12,411 nucleotides of DNA from Gemmatimonadota bacterium. GTDB taxonomy: Bacteria > Gemmatimonadota > Gemmatimonadetes > Longimicrobiales > Gaopeijiaceae. Position numbers and translations under genes: made by a program. The stretch lies in the NCBI GenBank assembly GCA_018678395.1, contig JAHHMJ010000078.1, forward strand, positions 1-12,411. The letters are read 5' to 3'. Below are positions 6,489-12,411 of the stretch, in pieces; position 1 is the first letter of the stretch, and every line of letters starts with the position of its first letter. The notes beneath the pieces are model-generated. The model was not told the DNA's origin. It did no database searches and saw nothing but the letters and a program-made list of their open reading frames with translations.

Positions 6489-7451
6489 ATGTTCAACTTC
6501 CGCTTCACCCGCCTGGCTGCGGGCGCCGCGGTCCTTGCGTTGGCCGCGGCCTGCACGGACGAGGCGCCGCCGACGGCCGTCGACGGCCCTTCCGCCATCT
6601 CCTCGGCGCAGTACATCACCCCCGGCGACGGCAACGAGTCCGGCGCGTTCCCCGGTGTCGCCGAAGAGGAACTCTTCGAGGTGTGCAAGCGCTGGGTGGG
6701 GACCTCCGGAGTCGCGATCTTCGACGTCGACGACATGAGCGGCACCATCTTCACTACTTCGACCGACGACGGCACCTGGACCACCGGTGTCTCCGGCGGG
6801 GGTTTCTCGGATTGGAGCTGCCGGGACGTCTATCTCGGGCTTGATGCCGGAGCCACCGTTCGGGTAACCGAGCGGAGCATCCCGGGCTACACGGTGTCCA
6901 CCGCTGCGAGCCTTGCCGGCGGGACCAACGCCCCTGCGCCCATCCTCGGTCCGGATTACGTCGAAGGACTCGCCGCCGGGTTCGTCTCGGTGAATAACGA
7001 CGGTGGATCCGGGGTGACCGCGTACTTCACCAACACCGAGATCCCGCAGGGCGGCTGCACGCTCACCATCGGGTACTGGAAGACCCACAGCGAGTACGGC
7101 CCCGCCCCGTATGACGACAACTGGGCCAACCTCCCCGCCGGTGCCGACACGCCGTTCTTCCTGAGCGGACAGAGCTACTACGAGGTGTTCCAGACGCCGG
7201 TCAAGGGTAACCAGTACTACAACCTGGCCCACCAGTGGATGGGTGCATACCTGAACGTCCTGAATGGCGCCTCGATTCCCGCGGACGTGCTGACCGCCTG
7301 GAACGAGGCCCAGGTGCTGTTCGAGACCTACACGCCGGGTGATATCGACGGCCTCCGCGGCAAGGATCCGCTGCGCGCCGACTTCGTTCGGCTGGCTGGA
7401 ATCCTGGGTTCCTACAACGAGGGCGACATCGGCCCGGGTCACTGCGACTGA
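6489..7451 (+). CDS. Exported lipoprotein with prealbumin-like and GYWKTH domains
   Basis: The protein has 320 residues. The N terminus (MFNFRFTRLA, then an Ala/Leu-rich core ending in LALAAAC) is a lipoprotein signal with Cys22 as the lipidated residue; the lipobox has Leu at -4 and Ala at -3. Residues about 65-183 resemble the small beta-sandwich repeats of surface proteins: GATVRVTERSIPGYTVSTAA, then GGSGVTAYFTNTEIP, the usual end strand VxxxFTNT. Residues 190-280 (CTLTIGYWKTHSEYG, TPVKGN, LAHQWMGAYLNVLNG) belong to a recurring secreted-protein domain that I know only by its GYWKTH/GYWKNH motif; its function is not known to me. Cys66, Cys111, Cys190 and Cys319 could form disulfides. The start is fixed by AGGAG five bases upstream. 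The gene stands alone, with its own leader and a strong terminator. A surface or periplasmic role is inferred. Confidence 0.85.
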   Translation: MFNFRFTRLAAGAAVLALAAACTDEAPPTAVDGPSAISSAQYITPGDGNESGAFPGVAEEELFEVCKRWVGTSGVAIFDVDDMSGTIFTTSTDDGTWTTGVSGGGFSDWSCRDVYLGLDAGATVRVTERSIPGYTVSTAASLAGGTNAPAPILGPDYVEGLAAGFVSVNNDGGSGVTAYFTNTEIPQGGCTLTIGYWKTHSEYGPAPYDDNWANLPAGADTPFFLSGQSYYEVFQTPVKGNQYYNLAHQWMGAYLNVLNGASIPADVLTAWNEAQVLFETYTPGDIDGLRGKDPLRADFVRLAGILGSYNEGDIGPGHCD

Positions 7452-7490
7452 CGTGACCTGATCCGCGGCGTCGCATCCAGACGCTGAACG

Positions 7491-7521
7491 CGGGGGGTGG
7501 CGGATCGACCGCCACCCCCCG
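7491..7521. terminator. Bidirectional hairpin between convergent genes
   Basis: CGGGGGGTGGCGG (7491-7503) pairs perfectly over 13 bp with CCGCCACCCCCCG (7509-7521), leaving a five-base loop (ATCGA). It lies 39 bp after the lipoprotein stop and 76 bp after the M28 stop on the other strand, so it can serve both. On the plus strand it is followed by TCGTCTTCG, which is pyrimidine-rich but has no true T-run; in GC-rich bacteria such hairpins often act without one. Confidence 0.75.
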
Positions 7522-7597
7522 TCGTCTTCGCGAATCGACTCCAGGACGGGCGCCTCGGCTTCACGCGCCTGCGGCCGCTCCCAGGTGACATCGGGCG

Positions 7598-9074
7598 TCA
7601 GCCCCCCGTCCGCGGCATCCGCTCCTCCATCTGGGCCGCCTGCCAGGCGAAGTGCGCCAGGAAGATGGCCTGCTGCTTCAACTCGTCCTCGGACATGCGC
7701 TCGGGATAGTCGGCGTTGGTGTGCCGGGTCCGCTCGTCGTACGCCTCGAAGTCCTTGATGACGTTGAACCCCGGCAGCCCGGCCTGGTTGAAGGGCACGT
7801 GATCCGTACTCCCGATGCTCTCGATGATGTTGCGGGTCACGCCGAGGTCGGAGAGCGGCTCGAGCCACGCGTCGAAGAGCGCCTTCGCCGGTTCGTTCTC
7901 CTCCATGTAGAAGCCCAGGGAACCGCCCGACCCCGGGTCGTCGTTCAGGTAGACCGAGAAGCGGTCCCGGGCGGCCTCGTCGCTCAGGTGCTGCTCGATG
8001 TATGCGCGGGCTCCCAACAGGCCCTGCTCCTCGCCGGACCACAGTGCGAAGCGGATGGTACGCCGCGGTTGCGCGCCGACGGCGGCCAACAACCGTGCGG
8101 CCTCCATGACGGCGAGCACGCCGTCCCCGTTGTCGGTGGCGCCCACGGCGGTGTGCCACGAGTCGAGATGGCCGCCCACGAGCACCACCTCGTCCCCCCA
8201 CCTCGGGATCGGTGCCGGGGATGTCGGCGAGGACGTTGAAGGTGCGAGTCTCGTCGTCGTAGCGGGTGCGCAGTTCGATCCGCACCCCGGGGGTCTCACC
8301 GCGCTGTGCGAGACGCACCAGCAGGTTGTACTGCTCGGCCGAAAGGATCACCGAGGGAACCGCGTCGTCGGGGGTGCTGCGGTTGCCCAGCACCCCGACC
8401 GTGCCGTCGCGGTAGTGGCTGGGGCGCACGAGGACCGCTGCGCCCGCCTCCTGCAGCAGCTCCCGCAGCTCGCCATTGGGAAGCGCGGCCTGCACCGGGA
8501 TGCGCGGGGGATTCCCCGTCCGGATGGGGTCGTCGCTCAGCCCGGGCTGGGGTCGGTCCTCGTCGCGGAACCCCTGCTGCGGCTGGTGCGTGAACACGAT
8601 CGCGCCTCGGAGCTGCGCGCTCATCGCGCGGATCTCGTCGGCCGAGCTCTCACCGACGTAGACGATCGGTCCCTCGGCCACCCCATCCAGCGAAGGAGTC
8701 CACGCCTCGGCGTAGGCGATCAGCGGCGCATACCGCGGCGCGATCATCTCGGTCGAGAGCTTGTCGAGCGTCCATCCCCGACCGAACTCGAAGGGCTCGA
8801 GCCGGGCGTCGGCCAGCCCCCACTCGGCGAAGCGGTCTCGCGCCCACTCCGCGGCCCGATCGTACTCGGGCGAGCCGGTCAGGCGTGGCCCGTAGACGTC
8901 GGTCAACGTGTGGAAGAGATCGAGCGCCTGCGAGCGCTCCATCCCCTCGTCGATCAGCCGCAGGGCCATCTCGGTATCGACGGGGACCTGGGCCGGGGCC
9001 GGGGCCGGGCCGCCCAGGACCGCGGTGAGCAGGAGCAGGGGGGTGAGTACCGGGGTTGGGATTCGGAATGGCAT
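7598..9074 (-). CDS. M28-family secreted metallopeptidase (carboxypeptidase Q-like), with a frameshift
   Basis: Read with one base removed, this is a 491-residue zinc aminopeptidase or carboxypeptidase. It has a signal peptide (about 1-29, ending PAPAPAQ), a helical N-terminal part, an inserted PA-type domain (about 115-270) and the M28 catalytic core. Metal ligands and catalytic residues are visible: His302 in VGGHLDSW, Asp314 in GATDNGDG, Glu348/Glu349 in WSGEEQGLLG, Asp378/379 in LNDDPGSGG and His451 in RHTNADYPERM. The N-terminal 293 codons and the C-terminal 198 codons are in different frames. The break is at the six-C run 8194-8199: with five C, EVG runs straight into DEVVLVGGH as in the family. 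If the extra base is real, the product loses the whole active site. It probably digests peptides in the periplasm. A 145-bp gap with no clear features separates it from the Uma2 gene upstream. Confidence 0.85.
7702..7740. repeat. 39-bp exact direct repeat, copy 2 (inside the M28 peptidase gene)
   Basis: This is the presumed source copy. On the minus strand it encodes 13 residues including His451, a metal ligand of the M28 peptidase, in the correct reading frame of that gene. It is identical to 6232-6270, 1470 bp away in the same orientation; flanking bases are unrelated. Confidence 0.95.
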
Positions 9075-9219
9075 GGCGGCGGGTCGATGAGGGCGAACGG
9101 GGTCGGGCCCAGAATGGGGTTCCCGGGGCGCTGCGGCCAATGAGTCGACATCCCGCCCAGTCAGTCGAAATCTCGGCCAGGGAGAAACGGCGCCTCGCCC
9201 GCGGGAGCGATCTGAACGT

Positions 9220-9768
9220 CTACTCGAAGACGTCCCCGCACCGCATCGCGAGCCCCTCCAGCACATCTTCTCCCGACAGCATCTCGTCTTGCCGCACGAG
9301 CGTGGCGGTGCCGTCCGGACGATGCACCCACACCGTCCGAGCCTCGGGGTCGACGATCCAGACGAGGCGCGCGCCTGCGTCCAGGTAGTCGAGGATCTTG
9401 GCGTGGGTAGCCATCGACGAATCTCCAGGAGTGACGATCTCGACGGCCAGATCGGGTGCACCGCGCACCCATCCGCCGGGCACGCCCGCGGCAGAGCGAG
9501 GCTCGAGTACGACGGCGACATCCGGCCCACGTACGGTGGCAGGCTCGTCCGAGAGCACGTATCCCGACTCGACCGTACACGCCGCCCCGTGCTCGCGAGC
9601 CCACGTCCCGAGGGCGACGGCGAGCGTGACCTGCACACGGCCATGTCGATTCCCCGGTCGAGGCTCGCGCACCACCATGCCGCGCACCAGCTGCGACACG
9701 CGGGTCGGATCCGGTTCCGACAGCGCCGCGTAATCGGCCAGGGAGAGTGAGGTCGCGCGGGATGACAT
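9220..9768 (-). CDS. Uma2-family (DUF820) putative PD-(D/E)XK endonuclease
   Basis: This 182-residue protein has the usual size of the Uma2 family, a restriction-endonuclease-like fold found in many copies in some bacteria and mostly without assigned roles. It starts with MSSRATSLSLADYAALSE, followed by an LVRGMVVREP strand and the RHGRVQVTLAVAL helix. The likely nuclease residues are Asp83 in RGPDVAVVLE, Glu110 in PDLAVEIVTPGDSS and Lys124 in ATHAKILDYLDAG. The closing strands VWIVDPEARTVWVHRPDG are strongly typical. I chose ATG at 9766-9768 because the preceding in-frame residues look like translated spacer; no Shine-Dalgarno is visible there. The gene is followed on the same strand by the M28 peptidase after 145 bp, so an operon is doubtful. 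DNA cleavage is inferred from the fold only. Confidence 0.85.
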   Translation of the reverse strand: MSSRATSLSLADYAALSEPDPTRVSQLVRGMVVREPRPGNRHGRVQVTLAVALGTWAREHGAACTVESGYVLSDEPATVRGPDVAVVLEPRSAAGVPGGWVRGAPDLAVEIVTPGDSSMATHAKILDYLDAGARLVWIVDPEARTVWVHRPDGTATLVRQDEMLSGEDVLEGLAMRCGDVFE

Positions 9769-10026
9769 GGTACGGGGTCGGTAGTGCGGTGCCGCCCGCG
9801 CCCACGACCACGACGCGAGGGATGGGTGTGGTCGCTCTGAATATGCCGGGCGAGGTGACGGCGGGGCCATGTTCCGTTGGGCCGATCTTCTCGGCGGTTG
9901 CGGTCATGCGGCCTGCGGCGGCACTCTAGCCCCGTCCCCGGATGGGGCCGGGCGGTCACGAGGTCTCCGGCCCACCTGGCCCTGGCGGCCGCCCCCGAAT
10001 ACCCTGGCAAGAGGCTCCCGCACCCC
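9769..10026. other. Divergent intergenic spacer
   Basis: These 258 bases lie between the divergently read Uma2 gene and the small Cys/His gene and must hold both promoters. I see no clear -35/-10 pair. The only AT-rich patch, TGAATATG at 9838-9845, could give a minus-strand -10 (CATATT) about 70 bp before the Uma2 start, but without a matching -35. GCCCC at 9929-9933 and GGGGC at 9944-9948, with further pairs inside, form a compact hairpin of unknown role. AAGAGG at 10009-10014 is a possible but distant (12 nt) ribosome site for the plus-strand gene. Confidence 0.3.
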
Positions 10027-10251
10027 ATGGAACCGCCCATCTGCGCGCTCTGTGGCGTGCGGTTCGACCCTGGCGCCGCGACGGTCCGTTTTTCCGACTA
10101 TCGGCCGCTGCCCGATGGGATGGTCGGCCACCCTCACGGCCTCGTCTGGTTCTGTGGAGCACATCTGGAGGCGGCCGAGGCGGTGGCACACCTGCCCGCT
10201 GAAGAGGCGTTGACGACGTTGAGATCCAACCCACCGAGGAATCCCCGATGA
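10027..10251 (+). CDS. Small CxxC...CxxH protein, function unknown, overlapping the amidase gene
   Basis: This 74-residue protein begins MEPPICALCGVRFDPG and contains VWFCGAHLEAAEAVAHL. Cys6, Cys9, Cys43 and His46 form a CxxC plus CxxH pattern that could bind one zinc ion. No signal peptide or membrane helix is present, so it is presumably cytoplasmic. I do not recognise a named family. Its stop codon shares four bases with the amidase start (ATGA at 10248-10251), which supports it as a real gene and suggests coupled translation. The only visible ribosome site, AAGAGG, is 12 nt upstream, which is rather far. No alternative start lies close by in frame. Confidence 0.65.
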   Translation: MEPPICALCGVRFDPGAATVRFSDYRPLPDGMVGHPHGLVWFCGAHLEAAEAVAHLPAEEALTTLRSNPPRNPR

Positions 10252-11972
10252 CCGAGCGTCACTCTCCCCACTGGACCCGCCGATCCACGGTTCGAGGCCG
10301 CCGAAGTGCGCATCTCGCCCTCGGGGTCGCACTCCTCACCGCCGCCTGCACGGGAGTCCCCGACGCTTCGGAGTCCGCGACCTCCGAGCCCTTCGACATC
10401 GTCGAGGCGACGATCCCCGAGATGCAGCAGGCCATGGAGGAGGGTCGCATCACCTCGCGCCAGCTCGTCGAAGCGCATCTGGTACGCATCGCGACGTACG
10501 AGGAGCGGGTGAATGCGGTCATGAACGTGAACGCCAACGCGCTGGCCGAGGCCGATCGACTCGACCGGGAGCGCGCCGCGGGGCAGCTCCGCGGACCGCT
10601 GCACGGCATCCCGATCGCCTTGAAGGACAACGTCCACACGACCGACATGCCCACGACGGGTGGGGCCCTCGCCTTCGACGGCTTCGTGCCGCCCTACGAG
10701 TCGACGCTCTCGACCAACCTGCGCGAGGCCGGGGCGGTCATCCTCGCCAAGACGGTCATGACCGAGCTGGCGAACTACACCGCCGCGGGCATGCCCGGGA
10801 ACTACAGCGCCGTGGGCGGCTACGGGCTCAATCCCTACGATCCGCGGCGTGATCCGCGCGAGGGACGCGACGACGGACGCCCGGTCATGGGGGTCGGTGG
10901 CTCGAGCTCGGGGATCGGGACCGCGATGAGCTTCTGGGCCGGCAACGTGGGCACCGAGACGTCCGGTTCGATCCTGTCGCCGTCCAATGCGAACATGCTC
11001 GTGGGCATCAAGCCGACGGTGGGCCGGGTGAGCCGGTGGGGCGTGATCCCGATCACGGCCGATCAGGACATCGCGGGGCCCATGGCGCGGACGGTCACGG
11101 ACGCGGCGATCATGTTCGGTGCCATGGAGGGCGCGGAGCCGGATCCGAACGACGACTCCACGACCCGCTGCGAGCGGCCCGCGAACGGCGACTACACGGC
11201 CTTCCTCCAGGCCGACGCGTTGCAGGGCGCCCGCATCGGGATTCCGCGCGCGATGTACTACGACTCGGTGCAGGTTCCGGGGACGGACAACTTCCGAGGG
11301 GGTCTCGGCGACGAGGCGCGTGCGGTCATGGACGAGGCGATCCAGATCCTCCAGGCGCAGGGCGCCACCATCGTCGATCCCGCGGACATCCCCAGCGTGG
11401 TCGATCCGGATCCGGAGACGAGCCTGCTCACGAATGGGGGCAGCAGCGTGCTGAGCTACGGGATGAAGCGGGACTTCAACGCCTGGCTCGCGACCCTCGG
11501 CGATGACGCTCCGGTGAGTACCCTCACCGAACTTCGAGAGTGGAATGAGGCCCACCGGAATCGCGGCAGCCTGAAGTACGACCAGGCACGGCTCGACGGA
11601 TCCGACGCCATCGACCTGGAGGCGGCGCGCGCCGAATACGAAGAAGACCGCGCCCGCGATCTGCTGCTCAACGGCGAGCGGGGGATCGACGCGGCCATGG
11701 TCGAGCACGAGCTGGACGCGCTGCTGTTCCCACGCTCCGCGGGAGCCGGAATCGCGGCGCGGCCGGGGTACCCGACCGTGATCGTGCCGTTCGCTCGGGT
11801 GGGCGTCAGTGAGGAGGCCGCGGCCAGCTTCCCGGAGGGCTTCGAGCCCCGGCCGGCGCCCTACGGCGTGAGCTTCACCGGTGGTGCGTGCAGCGAGCCG
11901 GCACTGATCGGACTGGCCTTCGCCTTCGAGCAGGCGACGATGCGACGGGTGGCACCGGAGGGCTTCCGCTAG
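10248..11972 (+). CDS. Amidase-signature-family lipoprotein amidase
   Basis: This 574-residue enzyme belongs to the amidase signature family, which hydrolyses amide bonds with a Ser-cisSer-Lys triad. The visible elements are Lys126 in GIPIALKDN, the Gly/Ser loop GVGGSSSGIG (Ser219-221, holding the cis-serine) and the nucleophile Ser241 in TETSGSILSPSNA, followed by VGIKPTVGRVSRWGVIPI and AGPMARTVTDAA. The C-terminal part with DALLFPRSAG, PGYPTVIVPFA and EPALIGLAFAFEQ is also typical. The N terminus has an Arg-rich start and a hydrophobic stretch ending LLTAAC, with Cys34 as the probable lipid attachment. The enzyme is thus exported and anchored, unlike the cytoplasmic GatA. The substrate cannot be told. 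ATG at 10248 overlaps the stop of the small Cys/His gene. An ordinary ribosome site is weakly present as CGAGGA about 7 nt upstream. Confidence 0.9.
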   Translation: MTERHSPHWTRRSTVRGRRSAHLALGVALLTAACTGVPDASESATSEPFDIVEATIPEMQQAMEEGRITSRQLVEAHLVRIATYEERVNAVMNVNANALAEADRLDRERAAGQLRGPLHGIPIALKDNVHTTDMPTTGGALAFDGFVPPYESTLSTNLREAGAVILAKTVMTELANYTAAGMPGNYSAVGGYGLNPYDPRRDPREGRDDGRPVMGVGGSSSGIGTAMSFWAGNVGTETSGSILSPSNANMLVGIKPTVGRVSRWGVIPITADQDIAGPMARTVTDAAIMFGAMEGAEPDPNDDSTTRCERPANGDYTAFLQADALQGARIGIPRAMYYDSVQVPGTDNFRGGLGDEARAVMDEAIQILQAQGATIVDPADIPSVVDPDPETSLLTNGGSSVLSYGMKRDFNAWLATLGDDAPVSTLTELREWNEAHRNRGSLKYDQARLDGSDAIDLEAARAEYEEDRARDLLLNGERGIDAAMVEHELDALLFPRSAGAGIAARPGYPTVIVPFARVGVSEEAAASFPEGFEPRPAPYGVSFTGGACSEPALIGLAFAFEQATMRRVAPEGFR

Positions 11973-12009
11973 GCGCGTCGGCGCCCGCCCAGCCCCGCGC
12001 CCGCCCGGC

Positions 12010-12411
12010 TCAGCCCCCCGCCGGCTCCCGCAACCGGAAGTCGGTGTGGCAGCTGCGGCAGCTCGAGCCGACCTGGCCGCGTGCCTCCTCGACGGCCGCC
12101 ATGTCGCCCGCCTGTGCCGCGGCGTCGAGGGCGGCCGCACCGTCCTGGAGTACCTGCAGCTTCTCCAGGAAGGCGTCCCATTTCTCCCAGATGGAGTCGG
12201 CGGAACGCGATCCGGCGCCGCCCGATCCCTCGGGGAAGGCGTCCCCCGCCATGGTCGCGATTCCGTGTACGGCCGATGCGTGGTACTGCACGTGCCCGCT
12301 GAAGGCGACGTCACCCGCCACGAGCGCGCCCAGGGCGCGCATGTGGTTCTGCAGGCTGACCATCAGGGCCGCGCGGTACTCGGTCTCGGGGGTGGGCTCG
12401 ACGTCCTGGGC
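12010..12411 (-). CDS. Cytochrome c' (class II c-type cytochrome), 5' end outside window
   Basis: The frame is open to the right edge of the window, so the gene start and most of the signal peptide are missing; the visible part has 133 residues. It begins AQDVEPTPETEYRAAL, which looks like the area around a signal-peptide cleavage site followed by the first helix of the mature protein. The single heme site is at the C-terminal end, SSCRSCHTDFRL, the hallmark of class II cytochromes c (four-helix bundle, CxxCH near the end). DSIWEKWDAFLEKLQVL and the Ala-rich helix after it fit helices three and four. It would act in the periplasm, in electron transfer or in binding small gases such as NO; that role is inferred. 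It converges on the amidase gene with a 37-bp, extremely GC-rich gap that shows no clear terminator. Confidence 0.85.
   Translation of the reverse strand, partial: AQDVEPTPETEYRAALMVSLQNHMRALGALVAGDVAFSGHVQYHASAVHGIATMAGDAFPEGSGGAGSRSADSIWEKWDAFLEKLQVLQDGAAALDAAAQAGDMAAVEEARGQVGSSCRSCHTDFRLREPAGG

Noticed and set aside
6232..7740. Direct repeats bracketing the lipoprotein gene as attachment sites of an integrated element
   Set aside because: The bracketed 1.4 kb has no integrase or recombinase, and the M28 gene continues through copy 2 instead of being cut there, so the att-site model does not fit.
8044..8299. Independent short M28 protein starting at 8299 downstream of the frameshift
   Set aside because: The first residues of that frame are not M28-like; family sequence begins only after the C-run, so this is the tail of one frameshifted gene.
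6477..10040. Very long minus-strand open frame (1187 codons) covering lipoprotein, M28 and Uma2 regions
   Set aside because: Only its middle part is real (the M28 N-terminal 293 codons, up to the frameshift). The rest is out-of-frame sequence of other genes, including the antisense of the lipoprotein.
10134..12314. Long minus-strand open frame (726 codons) opposite the amidase gene
   Set aside because: Low-complexity Arg/Gly/His-rich translation with no recognisable domain; the plus strand encodes a complete amidase.

Overview
The window is about 12.4 kb of very GC-rich DNA, densely packed with genes on both strands. It looks like the chromosome of a free-living bacterium. The gene families present fit Gemmatimonadota or a similar soil or aquatic phylum: a PD40 beta-propeller of the kind fused to Ser/Thr kinases, small-residue lipoboxes, a secreted M28 peptidase, a lipoprotein amidase, cytochrome c' and Uma2. 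That assignment is inference from gene content only. No rRNA, tRNA, CRISPR array, transposase or integrase was seen.

Layout, left to right. Bases 3-1265 (+) hold the C-terminal PD40 propeller of a protein that begins outside the window. It converges on a MscS-type mechanosensitive channel at 1281-2330 (-). Next, on the minus strand, is a VapBC-like toxin-antitoxin pair (PIN toxin 2513-2941, ribbon-helix-helix antitoxin 2938-3189). Its promoter is embedded in a symmetric four-half-site operator at 3190-3222. Reading away on the plus strand is a translationally coupled pair of two different serine proteases without signal peptides: a trypsin-fold protease of the Nal1-like type (3367-4467) and a subtilase (4464-6239). 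After a 249-bp gap comes a lipoprotein with a GYWKTH-type domain (6489-7451), closed by a strong hairpin at 7491-7521 that it shares with the convergent M28 peptidase (7598-9074, -). A Uma2-type nuclease follows on the minus strand (9220-9768). After a divergent spacer come a 74-residue Cys/His protein (10027-10251) overlapping a lipoprotein amidase (10248-11972). A cytochrome c' gene (12010 to the right edge, -) is cut by the window end.

Four points deserve attention. (1) The two-protease operon has both catalytic triads intact and no export signals, so it is a candidate intracellular proteolytic relay. (2) A 39-bp stretch is repeated exactly at 6232-6270 and 7702-7740. In the second copy it encodes the metal-ligand motif of the M28 peptidase; in the first it supplies the stop codon of the subtilase gene. 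(3) The M28 gene has a one-base frameshift in a run of six C (8194-8199), either a sequencing error or a real lesion. (4) The antitoxin promoter geometry implies a leaderless toxin-antitoxin mRNA.

Functionally the window mixes envelope and export functions (MscS, lipoproteins, M28 peptidase, amidase, cytochrome c') with accessory or conflict-type genes (VapBC, protease pair, Uma2). Nothing marks it as a mobile element.
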